Shown here: positions 25,119 through 34,577 of the stretch, piece after piece
How the letters are laid out: every line of letters starts with the position of its first letter
Position numbering within the stretch: the stretch's first letter is position 1
Assembly (NCBI RefSeq): GCF_004115085.1
Contig: NZ_QXJP01000014.1
Location: 1 to 64,000, forward strand
From: Longirhabdus pacifica
Lineage (GTDB): Bacteria; Bacillota; Bacilli; Paenibacillales; DSM-105158
Direction: 5' to 3'
DNA length: 64,000 nt
The notes under the pieces: model-generated
Databases searched by the model: none
Seen by the model: only the letters and a program-made list of their open reading frames with translations
Told to the model about the DNA's origin: nothing
Program-made: the position numbers and the translations under genes

Positions 25119-25326
25119 CTATTCTACAGTGGTTTCCACGATGACTTTTTCAGCTACACCGATTGGTGGCAAACTCTTCTTTACTCCCATCCCGTAAAAA
25201 GCATGCACCATATCTCCTTCTTTCAAATCATCCATCGTTAGCTTAGTTTGATCTGCTGCGTTGATGACTTCCGTATCTTTCGAAATGACTAACTTTATTT
25301 CATCATAGCTGTTTGCGCCCAGTTTT
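25119..25326 (-). pseudogene. Frameshifted tail of the stalk-protein gene
   Basis: Minus strand frame GANSYDEIKLVISKDTEVIN ... YGMGVKKSLPPIGVAEKVIV ETTVE-stop. It matches the end of the first repeat of the upstream frame (ENSYDEVKLDVTEDTEIINA ... YGIGVKESLPPIGVAEKIFV). One extra A in the run at 25323-25327 separates it from the main frame. It is the natural C-terminus of the protein. Confidence 0.75.
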
Positions 25327-26760
25327 TCCTTTTACAACAATCTGTACTACTTCTTCATCACTTTCGTCTATTTCTGTAATTTCACCTGCTGTTCCAATAT
25401 ACGCTTGTTCCGATGTTTCCTTTACGACAATTTTATTTACGACTGTTTGTGCTGGAATGCTTTTTGTCATAGCTAGACTATGTTCCACATCCAAGTTCAT
25501 GCCTAGTTGTAAATCATCTATCTCTAATGGGTTACCTTCTTCAGTGATTATTTCTGTATCCTCTGTTACTATTAACACGGTTCCATATTGAAATCCATTG
25601 ATATGAACTTTTGTGACTTCTTTATCTTGAACGATATTGGTAATATCCCCTGATTTTTCTACCCATTCCATATCATCTTCCACTTCTTCATGAAGCTCAA
25701 CGAAGATTTTTTCAGCTACACCAATCGGTGGTAAACTTTCTTTCACTCCTATACCGTAAAAAGCGTACACCGTAACTCCTTTTTGTAAATCTTGTACTGT
25801 TAGTTCTTTTTGATCTGCTGCATTGATGATTTCCGTATCTTCTGTAACATCTAACTTCACTTCGTCATAACTGTTTTCACCTATTTTTTGTCCATCTATA
25901 ACAATCTGTACTTCTGCTTCATCACTTTCGTTTACTGCTGTAATCTCACCTGCTGTTCCAATGTATGCTTGTTCTGGGGTTTCTTTCACCACAACTTTAT
26001 TTGCTACTGTTTGTGGGGGAATACTCATCGTCGTCGCTAAACTATGCTCCGCTTGTAATGCCATTCCTAGTTCTAAATCATCTATCGTTAAAACATCTCC
26101 CGCTTCAGAAACGATTTCCGTCTCTTCCGTTACAATCAACACCGTACCATACTGGAAACCATTGATGTGAATCTGGGTTACATCATTCACTTCTACGATA
26201 TTGGTAATCGTGCCCGATTTGTTTACCCACTGTGCCATATCCTCAATAGAGATCGTACCATTATCTTTTGTTGTCACATTAGCTTGTAATGCTTGACTTA
26301 AAAAGGAAACCGGTACAAATGTAGTTCCCTCTGTTAAAGCTACTATAGACTCTAACGTCATGTTTTCTCCATTTACTACGTAGGCATCTTCATTAATCGT
26401 TAGTGTGGTCATCATAGCATCTTTCACCACATCCATAGACATTGTATCTGGGTACCATGTAATTTCGTATCCCAATGCTTCCACTACATGTCTTAGTGGA
26501 ATCATGACGACATCTTCATCGGTAACATACGGTAAATCACTTCCTAGTTCCATCTCCGCACCGTTAATTTCTATTTTCATGTCATCTTCTGCCAACCATA
26601 ATGTAATGGGTTCCTCAGTGAGACTATTTTCGTTCGTTTTCTCTAGTTGATCTAATTGTATGGGTAATATTTTAAATTCATGATCGTCAGCATATGCGTT
26701 TGATCCTACCACTAACATCATACCCGCAACCGATATTCCTATTAATTTTCTAACCTTCAT
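25303..26760 (-). CDS. Secreted protein with copper-amine-oxidase-like stalk domain, 3' frameshift
   Basis: ATG 26760 (MKVRKLIG) is preferred over ATG 26769 because GGGAG then lies 9 nt upstream. Signal peptide to AYA, then a copper amine oxidase N-terminal-like domain (about 60-165: VTDEDVVMIPLRHVVEALGY, FVPVSFLSQAL), which is a wall-associated stalk module without oxidase activity. Two tandem repeats of about 165 residues follow (WVNKSGTITNIVEVNDVTQI / WVEKSGDITNIVQDKEVTKV; HINGFQYGTVLIVTEET; AYIGTAGEIT). The frame ends early at 25303; the true end continues in another frame to 25119. Function unknown; extracellular. Confidence 0.8.
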   Translation of the reverse strand: MKVRKLIGISVAGMMLVVGSNAYADDHEFKILPIQLDQLEKTNENSLTEEPITLWLAEDDMKIEINGAEMELGSDLPYVTDEDVVMIPLRHVVEALGYEITWYPDTMSMDVVKDAMMTTLTINEDAYVVNGENMTLESIVALTEGTTFVPVSFLSQALQANVTTKDNGTISIEDMAQWVNKSGTITNIVEVNDVTQIHINGFQYGTVLIVTEETEIVSEAGDVLTIDDLELGMALQAEHSLATTMSIPPQTVANKVVVKETPEQAYIGTAGEITAVNESDEAEVQIVIDGQKIGENSYDEVKLDVTEDTEIINAADQKELTVQDLQKGVTVYAFYGIGVKESLPPIGVAEKIFVELHEEVEDDMEWVEKSGDITNIVQDKEVTKVHINGFQYGTVLIVTEDTEIITEEGNPLEIDDLQLGMNLDVEHSLAMTKSIPAQTVVNKIVVKETSEQAYIGTAGEITEIDESDEEVVQIVVKGKTGRKQL

Positions 26761-27074
26761 ATCAAGCATCTCCCTTTACCTATCTTTATTTGTGTGCTTG
26801 TAACTAGTTACACCTACTTAACGGGATGCATAATGAAAAGGTTGCTAATTATTTTCTGTTTGTTCATTTTTATCCTAGTATGAGCGTGTAGTAGGATGGT
26901 ATACAAAAAATAACAAAAAAACCGCAGCAGCGGTTTGGTTTAATAAATTATTTATTTACATAAGGGTAATAAAAAATATAGCATGTGCCATACTATATTA
27001 CCGGTCATTGACTATTTACAATGTGACGTTTTAAATTTAAATGAAATGAATTAAAAAACATCCAATATACCATA
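26761..27074. other. Intergenic between stalk gene and tRNA cluster
   Basis: It holds the promoter region of the stalk gene and a terminator at 26912-26936; no gene is seen. Confidence 0.5.
26912..26936 (-). terminator. Terminator of the tRNA-Asn/Ser transcript
   Basis: AAACCGC-TGCT-GCGGTTT followed by TTTTGTTATTTTTTG on the minus strand. Confidence 0.75.
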
Positions 27075-27163
27075 TGGCGGAGAGAGAGGGATTCGAACCC
27101 TCGCGGCTGTTACACCCTAACGCTTTAGCAAAGCGCCCCCTTCGGCCTCTTGGGTATCTCTCC
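27075..27163 (-). tRNA. tRNA-Ser(GCT)
   Basis: Minus strand GGAGAGATACCCAAGAGGCC...CTCTCTCCGCCA. The anticodon loop TTGCTAA lies in the arm GCGCT/AGCGT, a long variable arm is present, and CCA is encoded. Confidence 0.94.
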
Positions 27164-27170
27164 AAAAAAA

Positions 27171-27246
27171 TGGCTCCTCGAACAGGACTCGAACCTGTGA
27201 CAACTCGGTTAACAGCCGAGTGCTCTACCAACTGAGCTATCGAGGA
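27171..27246 (-). tRNA. tRNA-Asn(GTT)
   Basis: Minus strand TCCTCGATAGCTCAG...TTCGAGGAGCCA, anticodon loop CTGTTAA, CCA encoded. Confidence 0.95.
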
Positions 27247-27296
27247 ATAACATATACTAATTTAACATACTTAATTATTTTATGTCAAGCTACGAT

Positions 27297-27370
27297 TAAG
27301 TTGCTTGAACAAGTTCCTTCAACTTATAAGATCGAGAAATGATGTAAGAAAAGTTTACGCCTCAGTTATC
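27297..27370. repeat. Partial copy of the double-hairpin repeat (site D)
   Basis: TAAGTTGCTTGAACAAGTTC, TTCAACTTATAAGAT, GAGAAATGATG, then AAGTTTACGCCTCAGTT match the first half of the units in 38491-38904. The second half is absent, and the end of the element provides the last codons and stop of the sprT-like gene. Confidence 0.65.
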
Positions 27371-27823
27371 AAATGAAAGTGTTTGGAGCGTTAACTTTCC
27401 TCCGCACTTTGCACATCTATATTTTTGCAAGTCTATTCTGCGTTTTCGCAATCCTTTTTGTCCGCACTGTGTACACCTAATTTCATATTTGTATAAGGGC
27501 TTGTCTTCTTTTATCGGTTTACAATAGCGGGCCCCTCCCACTTGCTGCAATAAATCTTTAAAGTCTTTATCTCGATGTCGGTACCCTTTTTTCCTCAAGT
27601 GCAAATGATAATGACAAAGCTCGTGTTTGATTACGGCTTCAACTTCTTCTCTGCTAAACGTATCATAATATTTTTTACTAATTTCAATATTGTGTGTAGT
27701 GAGGAAATACCTCCCGCCAGTTGTTCGCAGCCGTGAATTAAATGTAGCTTGGTGGAGAAATGGTGTATGAAAATATTGCATCGATATATGTTCAACCCAA
27801 CGCTGTAGCTGCATATTGTCCAT
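27362..27823 (-). CDS. SprT-like zinc protein (YdcK family)
   Basis: The 153-aa chain has the metal motif HELCHYH (about residues 88-94), as in SprT/Spartan-type proteins, and a C-terminal zinc ribbon (CTQCGQ ... CAKCGG). B. subtilis ydcK lies beside tex in the same way and is about this length. Eukaryotic relatives cleave DNA-protein crosslinks; the bacterial role is not settled. Start ATG 27823 (MDNMQLQRWVEHIS). The stop codon falls inside the repeat remnant 27297-27370, so the last residues (SFDN) may be replaced sequence. Confidence 0.85.
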   Translation of the reverse strand: MDNMQLQRWVEHISMQYFHTPFLHQATFNSRLRTTGGRYFLTTHNIEISKKYYDTFSREEVEAVIKHELCHYHLHLRKKGYRHRDKDFKDLLQQVGGARYCKPIKEDKPLYKYEIRCTQCGQKGLRKRRIDLQKYRCAKCGGKLTLQTLSFDN

Positions 27824-27927
27824 CGTGTTAATTCAAACTCCTTTCTACCACATATGCATGCTTGAATTTAACCATAACCTTGCGTTACACTGTAAGCAGT
27901 AATCGTGACGAGGGGGAAACAAACGAT

Positions 27928-28278
27928 ATGAAAGAAATGAAATATGTGATTCTAAAAGATGATCTTAACATACAATTTGTAGAGATGCCTTATCATTATG
28001 CTTATCAATTGAGCGCATTACATCAACGTCTGCATAAAGAAATTAGCAAGTTAACGGTAGCAACAAAGCCATCACTTGCTTATGTTGTTGCAGAATGTGA
28101 AAAGTTAGAACGTATTGATCCAAACGCGTCCATGATGAGTGGACTTGATTATATTAATATGATCGAAAAACGCTTCAGTGAAGTAAACGAAACGTCTTAT
28201 CCTATCATTTCACTGCTGACGGAAATTCGTGCGTTACAGGCGCAGTTAGAACAGTGGTACGAAGAAGAATACGAGTAG
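27928..28278 (+). CDS. Conserved hypothetical protein (116 aa)
   Basis: The start is placed at ATG 27928 (MKEMKYVILKDDLNIQFVEM) with GAGGGGG upstream, not at 27862, which has no ribosome site. Acidic, soluble, mostly helical, without motifs of known enzymes. From memory, similar proteins (YVI...IQFVEMP.HYAYQL..L..RL.KEI) occur next to cmpA and tex in Paenibacillaceae, often labelled hydrolase/acyltransferase without support. It is 95 nt ahead of cmpA on the same strand. Function unknown. Confidence 0.7.
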   Translation: MKEMKYVILKDDLNIQFVEMPYHYAYQLSALHQRLHKEISKLTVATKPSLAYVVAECEKLERIDPNASMMSGLDYINMIEKRFSEVNETSYPIISLLTEIRALQAQLEQWYEEEYE

Positions 28279-28373
28279 AAAATGAAACTTAAAACAATGA
28301 AATAAGCACCATTGCCCTATATTCTGCCATACAATGAGATAGAACTACAGAGCAGAAAGGGGCCCGTTTATTT

Positions 28374-28505
28374 ATGCCCATATGGCTGCGAAAACAGTTG
28401 ATGCGTGCCTATTACACAAAAAACCTACAACATATTAAATTGTTGAATGATTGTTGGTATTTTTACCGTAAATCCAATCCACTTCAAGCGAAAAGCAAAA
28501 AATAA
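28374..28505 (+). CDS. cmpA: Cortex morphogenetic protein CmpA (43 aa)
   Basis: A short frame MPIWLRKQLMRAYYTKNLQH IKLLNDCWYFYRK... closely follows B. subtilis CmpA (MP-WL+KQ...KA...IKLLN-CWYFYRK). CmpA acts with the ClpXP protease to monitor SpoIVA during spore envelope assembly, so its presence supports a spore-forming host. AAAGGGG lies 11 nt before ATG. A CATACAAT stretch at 28328 resembles a sigma-E -10 element, but no good -35 was found. It is followed by a terminator. Confidence 0.88.
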   Translation: MPIWLRKQLMRAYYTKNLQHIKLLNDCWYFYRKSNPLQAKSKK

Positions 28506-28509
28506 GTAT

Positions 28510-28583
28510 CCCCCACTACCATTTGGCTGTAAGTATCCTGCACATGGTGCTGCTTACACCTTCATGATAGTGTGGGTTTTTTT
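28510..28583 (+). terminator. Terminator after cmpA
   Basis: CCCCACTA at the left pairs with TAGTGTGGG, which is followed by TTTTTTTA. The loop is long, so the stem may instead be nested. Confidence 0.55.
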
Positions 28584-28584
28584 A

Positions 28585-30798
28585 TTATGAGGAGGATGGC
28601 TTTTTCATCGTTAATCCGACTCTACCCTTGTTCTCATCTATTTGTAGTACCCATACGGTCACGACATCCCCTACAGCAACAACGTCACTTGGATGCTTGA
28701 CAAAACGGTCACTCATTTGAGAAATGTGGACGAGACCATCATTTTTCAATCCAATGTCTACAAATGCACCAAAGTCAATGACATTGCGTACGGTACCTTT
28801 GAGTTCCATTCCTTCCGTTAAGTCAGACAGTTTGAGTACGTCTTGTTTGAACAATGGTTTCGGTAATTCATCGCGTGGATCTCTGCCAGGTTTTTGTAAG
28901 CTGGAGATCATATCTCGCAATGTAGGTACCCCAATATCAATGAGCTGTGCAATGTCTGTAAGTTGAACTTCAGAAAGTGCTTCTTTCATTCCATCTGTGC
29001 CTATCATGTCATACGTCACATCAAGATGGTCAAATAAACGATCTACTGCAGCGTAAGACTCCGGATGAATGGGCGTTTGATCTAACGCATTACTACCATC
29101 TGGTATACGTAAAAATCCTGCGCATTGTTCATACGTTTTCGCGCCTAGTCTAGGTACTTTTTTCAGTTGCTTTCGATCGGTAAATTTTCCATGCTCATCC
29201 CGATAGTTTACGATGTTTTTCGAAAGCACGGCATTAATGCCTGCAACGTAAGACAATAAAGATGCAGATGCAGTGTTGACATCTACACCAACATGGTTCA
29301 CCGCAGATTCAACGACGTTACCTAAACTTTCTGTCAAATACTTTTGACTTACATCATGTTGGTATTGACCGACCCCAATAGATTTCGGATCAATCTTCAC
29401 TAATTCCGCTAACGGATCTTGCACTCTTCGTGCAATGGAAACCGCACTTCGCTCTGCCACATCTAATGATGGGAATTCATCCTTTGCCAATTTCGATGCA
29501 GAATACACACTTGCTCCCGCTTCGTTCACAATTAAATATTGCAGTGGCTTGTCTCTTTTTGCAATGAAGGAAGCGACAAATTGCTCCGTTTCACGGGAAG
29601 CTGTACCATTGCCAATCACAATGGAGTCCACATGATGTTTTTCTATTAAGCGATGACAAACTTCCTCTGCTTCGGCTGTCTTCATATGTGGTGCTGTTGG
29701 ATAGATGACGGATACATCCAGCAATTTCCCTGTTTCGTCTACCACGCACAGTTTACACCCTGTTCTAAAAGCGGGGTCCATCCCTAATATCGTCTTGCCT
29801 CTAATTGGCGGTTGCAGCAATAAATTTTTGAGATTATCTGCAAACACATGTACCGCCTGTTGTTCTGCCTTCTCGGTAAGCTCTCCTCGCACTTCCCTTT
29901 CAATAGAAGGTGCAATGAGACGAGTATACGCATCCGCTATCGTTTCTTGTAACAACGACTTCACAACGGAGTGCTTTACGAAATCTCTTTCCATTTTTGC
30001 TATGATTTTCGCTTCTGGTGTAGAAATTTTCACTTTCAGCATCTCTTCTTTTTCCCCACGATTGATCGCGAGGATACGATGGGAAGGAAGTTTACGAATC
30101 GGCTCTTCGTATTCGTAATACATCTCATACACCGATTCTTGCTCTTTCTGTTTCGCAGCGGTGTGTATGACCCCTTCTTTCAACGTGATCGACCTAATCC
30201 ACCCTCTGAGCTGTGCATCGTCCGCTATGTTTTCAGCTATGATGTCCTTTGCTCCTTGAATCGCTTCTTCGACGGTGTTTACTTCTTTTTCCGCATGGAC
30301 GTATGTCGCTGCTTCTGCTTCTACGTCCCCTTGTGCAGGCTGCGCCATGATCCACTGTGCTAACGGCTCTAATCCTCGTTCTTTCGCTTTGCTAGCGCGT
30401 GTTTTACGCTTTTGTTTGTACGGTCGGTATAAGTCTTCGATTTGTTGTAATTTACTTGCTTGTACAATCTGTTCACGAAGTTCATCCGTTAGTTTTCCTT
30501 GTTCCTCAATTAATCGGAGCACTTCGTTCTTTCTATCTTGCATTTGACGAAGGTAACGCAGTCGCTCCTCTATCGTTCTAATCTGTGTCTCGTCTAGTTC
30601 GCCTGTCATTTCTTTTCGATATCTAGCTATGAAAGGAACGGTATTCCCTTCATCCAACAATTGTATCGTCACGTTGATGCGTGTCGCTGGAATGTTTAGC
30701 TCTTGTGCCATTTGCTTCATCATTTGCTCTGCATGCTGCTGTTCATCCAACGCTTGCTGTGTTTGTGTTGCAACAGCACCTTGTTCTTCCACTTTCAT
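28585..30798 (-). CDS. tex: Tex-family RNA-binding transcription protein (YdcI), 737 aa
   Basis: All parts of Tex are present in order: N-terminal helical domain (MAQELNIPATRINVTIQLLD, PFIARYRKEMTGELDETQIR), the YqgF-like domain with GMDPAFRTGCK, helix-hairpin-helix region (INAVLSKNIVNYRDEHGKFT, RKQLKKVPRLGAK) and a C-terminal S1 domain (KGTVRNVIDFGAFVDIGLKN DGLVHISQMSDRFV). Tex binds nucleic acids and influences transcription or elongation in the cytoplasm. Length is normal. It sits 14 nt after the SNF2-type helicase gene, so the two are probably co-transcribed. Confidence 0.95.
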   Translation of the reverse strand: MKVEEQGAVATQTQQALDEQQHAEQMMKQMAQELNIPATRINVTIQLLDEGNTVPFIARYRKEMTGELDETQIRTIEERLRYLRQMQDRKNEVLRLIEEQGKLTDELREQIVQASKLQQIEDLYRPYKQKRKTRASKAKERGLEPLAQWIMAQPAQGDVEAEAATYVHAEKEVNTVEEAIQGAKDIIAENIADDAQLRGWIRSITLKEGVIHTAAKQKEQESVYEMYYEYEEPIRKLPSHRILAINRGEKEEMLKVKISTPEAKIIAKMERDFVKHSVVKSLLQETIADAYTRLIAPSIEREVRGELTEKAEQQAVHVFADNLKNLLLQPPIRGKTILGMDPAFRTGCKLCVVDETGKLLDVSVIYPTAPHMKTAEAEEVCHRLIEKHHVDSIVIGNGTASRETEQFVASFIAKRDKPLQYLIVNEAGASVYSASKLAKDEFPSLDVAERSAVSIARRVQDPLAELVKIDPKSIGVGQYQHDVSQKYLTESLGNVVESAVNHVGVDVNTASASLLSYVAGINAVLSKNIVNYRDEHGKFTDRKQLKKVPRLGAKTYEQCAGFLRIPDGSNALDQTPIHPESYAAVDRLFDHLDVTYDMIGTDGMKEALSEVQLTDIAQLIDIGVPTLRDMISSLQKPGRDPRDELPKPLFKQDVLKLSDLTEGMELKGTVRNVIDFGAFVDIGLKNDGLVHISQMSDRFVKHPSDVVAVGDVVTVWVLQIDENKGRVGLTMKKPSSS

Positions 30799-30812
30799 CC
30801 CTACACTTCCTC

Positions 30813-33800
30813 CTAAACACGAAATAGTTCTCTGACTTCATCCTCATTCATTTTCGAAATGAAGTTCTCTCCTGGTTTGATCACCGCATCGATTAATTCT
30901 TTCTTCTTTTGCTGCAACTCGTAAATTTTCTCCTCAATCGTGCCTTTGGTAATGAGTTTATACACTTGCACTTCTTTCGTTTGGCCTAAGCGATAGGCGC
31001 GATCCGTCGCTTGATCCTCTACTGCTGGATTCCACCATGGATCATAGTGAATGACCACGTCAGCACCCGTTAAGTTCAGTCCCGTGCCACCAGCTTTTAA
31101 CGAGATTAAGAATATATCTTTCTCCCCACCATTAAATGCTTGTACCATGTTCATTCTCTGTTCCGCTTTCGTTCTTCCATCTAAATAAAAATAGTCCAAG
31201 TCATGATATTGAAGTGACTTCTGAATCAAAGAAAGCATACTCGTATACTGAGAAAAAATTAATATTCGATGTCCACCACTTACGGCATCTTTCACCATTT
31301 CTTTCAATACTTCTAATTTTCCGCTCTCCCCATTATAGTTATCGATAAAAATAGATGGATGACAGCAAATTTGACGTAAGCGAGTGAGTAGCGCTAAGAT
31401 TTTAATTTGACTTTGCTCAAAGCCATTTTCTCCGATTTCTGTCTCTAATTGCTGCTGCGCCTGCAATAAAAAGGCGTTGTATACTTTCGCTTGTTCACTG
31501 GACATCTCGTTGACAACTTTACTTTCCATTTTATCTGGCAGTTCTTTCAGGACATGCTTTTTCATCCGTCGCAGTATAAAAGGTTTAATCATTCTGGACA
31601 ATTCACGCAGTACTTTAGCATCTTCTTTTTTCGCAATAGGTGCTTCATATTGCCGTACAAATTGATGATGTGACAATAAATATCCGGGCATTAAGAAATC
31701 AAAAATCGACCATAGTTCCGTTAGCGCATTTTCCACCGGTGTTCCCGTTAGCGCAAAAAATCCGCGTGCCTCAATATCTTTTACAGACTTCGCACTGATC
31801 GTATTCGGGTTCTTAATATGTTGCGCTTCGTCTAAGATGCAGTATTGAAACGAAATGCCGCGATAGTAGTCCATGTCTCGTTTCAGCATGCCGTAGGACG
31901 TAATGACGATATCGATGTGGTTTAAATCTTGCAATTTTGCAATTCTTTCGTTTTGCTGCCCGTTCACGATGACAACGTTTAATGTGGGTGCAAATTTATG
32001 TACTTCTTCACGCCAATTATATAAAAGGGAAGTCGGCACCACAACGAGTGACGGTTGATGATTTCCCTGCTGCTTTTCTGATAGGAGAAAGGTAATGACT
32101 TGCAGTGTTTTCCCAAGCCCCATATCATCGGCCAAAATTCCACCTAATCCGTAATGCGCAAGTGACTTCATCCATTTAAAGCCGACTTTTTGATAATGGC
32201 GTAGTTCACCTTGAATGCCTTCTGGTAGAGCAAAGTCCAGATCTTGTGGTTCTCTAATATCTTGCACCATCTGTTTGAAGGCGCTGTTTCTCTCGATGTG
32301 AAATTGGTCATGTTCACGCGTCAAACTGTCGATATACAACGCACGATTTTTCGATAAGGTGATATGATCCATTTCCATCTCCTTTGCCGACAAATGCAAG
32401 TTATCTACCAAGTCGCCGATGACGTGCAGTTCATCCGATTCCAGCGGTATAAAGGCACCACTTTTTAAACGATGATACTTCTTCTTCAAACGGTAAGAAG
32501 ACAGTAAATCTTGCAGTTCTTTTTTATCGATGTCATCTAAATGAATAGAGAGCTCTAACATATCGCTCTTTTCGTTTAAACGGATACCAGCCGAAATACC
32601 AACAGACTGCCTTATTTTAATTTGCTTAAAAGCATCAGAGTAGTACACTTCCGCCTGCTGATGAAGGGATGGCAAACCAAGCTGTAAAAATCGGAAAATC
32701 TCCTCTTCACCTGAGAGAATAAATTGTTGCTTGTTTTGTTCAAAGTAATGGTATTGAAAAATAGCGAGCAGTTCATTTTCTTCCTGTACTTTTCGCAGTA
32801 ATAGACGGCCTTCGTCCCCACCGGCGTACGTATCTAATATCGGGTTAATGATCGTATTGCCATAATGGAACTCCATTACTGCAGAAATCGCATCATGGCT
32901 TTCTTTATCAAAGTATATTTTAGTTTGCAAAGGCTCTCTGTAGAAGCGATCACTTAATGTCTCATCCACTTCCAGCGTGGAGATTTTCTCTAATTCCGGC
33001 ACAACGGTTGAAAAAAAGGACGATGCTTCACTGTCTGGTATCGTAATTTCACTTTGATGATGCTGCTGAAAAGCATTGATTACCGGTTTAATGTTTTCAG
33101 AGAAAAGCTCATCCACTTCGTAAACAAACCCATCATGATACAGGTAGTGACAGGCATGATGCAATGGAACAAAGTCCATACTTTCCTGCAATAAGTCGAG
33201 TTTGAAACCGCCCTCCATTTGCTGTACACCAAGTTGAATCGGCGGTCTGCCTTGTTTGACAGTGACATGTTCTACTTTTTGTTTTTCATAGCGACTATTT
33301 TCGAGACTAAAAGAAAAAGGGTGCTTGCCCATGATATTAAAAAACGTAGATAACGTCGTATCGGTTAATTTAAATTTTCGTCCTTCACATAATTTCGATG
33401 GATTGTAATAGCCATGATTCCATCGCTCAAGCTGCTTTTCGTCTTTATAGGTCGTCAGCATGAAGGACAGTAATTGCTTCGAGACGGGGGAAAAGATCAT
33501 TTCTTGTGGTCTTAGCGTGAATTGCTTTCCGTATTTAATTTCACCACCGTGCAGCATGGTGTTCAAAAATTTATTCACGTCTTTTAAAATGTAAGTACGA
33601 TCAATGCCGATGACAAACTCTAACCATGCCATCTCAAATCCAGCAACGGTACTACTACATAATGTAGGTATTAAATTAACATTTGTTTGGTGTTCTGGGA
33701 TGAGAGACTCACTTCTTTTATGTTGGAAAAATTGAATCAGCTCTTGCGCACCTCTGGAAAGCTGATTGATCTGTCCTTTTGTCATCAGCTTATGCCAATC

Positions 33801-34073
33801 TGTCTGTATGGCTTTCATGACTGCAACAACATGTTTACAAGCGCTGTAATAATTGTAGTATGCGGGACAGTCGCATTCGTAGTCGCCTATTTCATTGTCT
33901 TCACTGAGTTCCACTCGGACGGCATAGCGTTTACTTCCTAGCACAGCAGCTTCAAAGCTACGATCATGTGGATCGTAATCTACGACGCTCACTTTTCCAT
34001 CTCGATAATAATCGCATCCACGAATATAGACGCTAGTCGATGTTTCATTTTTTATCATCAAATCTGTCAGCAC
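30813..34073 (-). CDS. SNF2-family helicase with SWIM zinc finger (YwqA-like), 1086 aa
   Basis: The N-terminus has a SWIM finger (CDCPAYYNYYSACKH, about residues 59-73). The middle is a bacterial SNF2-associated region. The C-terminal half has the two helicase lobes: Walker A DDMGLGKT, DEAQHIKN (motif II), SLKAGGTGLNL and QATDRAYRLGQ. Bacterial SNF2 proteins such as RapA-like and YwqA enzymes use ATP to move along nucleic acid; the exact target here is unknown. Complete length for the family. Directly upstream of tex. Confidence 0.93.
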   Translation of the reverse strand: MLTDLMIKNETSTSVYIRGCDYYRDGKVSVVDYDPHDRSFEAAVLGSKRYAVRVELSEDNEIGDYECDCPAYYNYYSACKHVVAVMKAIQTDWHKLMTKGQINQLSRGAQELIQFFQHKRSESLIPEHQTNVNLIPTLCSSTVAGFEMAWLEFVIGIDRTYILKDVNKFLNTMLHGGEIKYGKQFTLRPQEMIFSPVSKQLLSFMLTTYKDEKQLERWNHGYYNPSKLCEGRKFKLTDTTLSTFFNIMGKHPFSFSLENSRYEKQKVEHVTVKQGRPPIQLGVQQMEGGFKLDLLQESMDFVPLHHACHYLYHDGFVYEVDELFSENIKPVINAFQQHHQSEITIPDSEASSFFSTVVPELEKISTLEVDETLSDRFYREPLQTKIYFDKESHDAISAVMEFHYGNTIINPILDTYAGGDEGRLLLRKVQEENELLAIFQYHYFEQNKQQFILSGEEEIFRFLQLGLPSLHQQAEVYYSDAFKQIKIRQSVGISAGIRLNEKSDMLELSIHLDDIDKKELQDLLSSYRLKKKYHRLKSGAFIPLESDELHVIGDLVDNLHLSAKEMEMDHITLSKNRALYIDSLTREHDQFHIERNSAFKQMVQDIREPQDLDFALPEGIQGELRHYQKVGFKWMKSLAHYGLGGILADDMGLGKTLQVITFLLSEKQQGNHQPSLVVVPTSLLYNWREEVHKFAPTLNVVIVNGQQNERIAKLQDLNHIDIVITSYGMLKRDMDYYRGISFQYCILDEAQHIKNPNTISAKSVKDIEARGFFALTGTPVENALTELWSIFDFLMPGYLLSHHQFVRQYEAPIAKKEDAKVLRELSRMIKPFILRRMKKHVLKELPDKMESKVVNEMSSEQAKVYNAFLLQAQQQLETEIGENGFEQSQIKILALLTRLRQICCHPSIFIDNYNGESGKLEVLKEMVKDAVSGGHRILIFSQYTSMLSLIQKSLQYHDLDYFYLDGRTKAEQRMNMVQAFNGGEKDIFLISLKAGGTGLNLTGADVVIHYDPWWNPAVEDQATDRAYRLGQTKEVQVYKLITKGTIEEKIYELQQKKKELIDAVIKPGENFISKMNEDEVRELFRV

Positions 34074-34223
34074 AGTATGTATCCCCTTTACTGTCTTGCT
34101 TACGTATACCCATTTCCAATGTGAATATGTTTCGTGTCATTCGTGTTGCGTTCATGTTGAGTGTGAATAAATCAGTAACATAAAATGACGAGAAGATATA
34201 CGCTCCTCGCCATTTCATTTATT

Positions 34224-34574
34224 TTAAAAGTCGATCAGTCCTACACTTATCTGCAATGCTTCGTTCACTTTAATCATCGTATCTTCATCTAAGTGTGTAA
34301 TTTTGTCTGTCAGCCTTTGTTTATCAATCGTTCTTATTTGTTCCAATAAAATGACTGAATCACGGTCAAAGCCGTGTGCTTCTGCATCAATTTCCACGTG
34401 AGTTGGTAATTTCGCTTTCTGGATTTGTGCTGTAATGGCCGCAACAATGACTGTTGGGCTAAACCGATTACCGATATCATTTTGTATGACTAATACGGGT
34501 CGCACTCCACCTTGTTCAGAGCCAACTACAGGAGACAAATCCGCGAAAAAGACATCTCCTCTTTTTACAATCAA
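34224..34574 (-). CDS. ndoA: mRNA interferase EndoA/NdoA (MazF family)
   Basis: 116 aa, starting [23 protein letters not shown], the MazF signature with GxxxPVxVIQND. It is nearly identical in pattern to B. subtilis NdoA, which cuts mRNA at UACAU. Its antitoxin NdoAI is encoded 4 nt upstream, and alr and ydcC precede them, the conserved order in Bacillus. Regulation is through antitoxin binding; in Bacillus the locus lies next to the sigma-B stressosome genes, which are not seen here. Confidence 0.96.
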   Translation of the reverse strand: MIVKRGDVFFADLSPVVGSEQGGVRPVLVIQNDIGNRFSPTVIVAAITAQIQKAKLPTHVEIDAEAHGFDRDSVILLEQIRTIDKQRLTDKITHLDEDTMIKVNEALQISVGLIDF

Positions 34575-34577
34575 TTG

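Noticed and set aside
28328-28335. Sigma-E promoter for cmpA
   Set aside because: A CATACAAT -10-like stretch is there, but no matching -35 at the right distance; left as a remark only.
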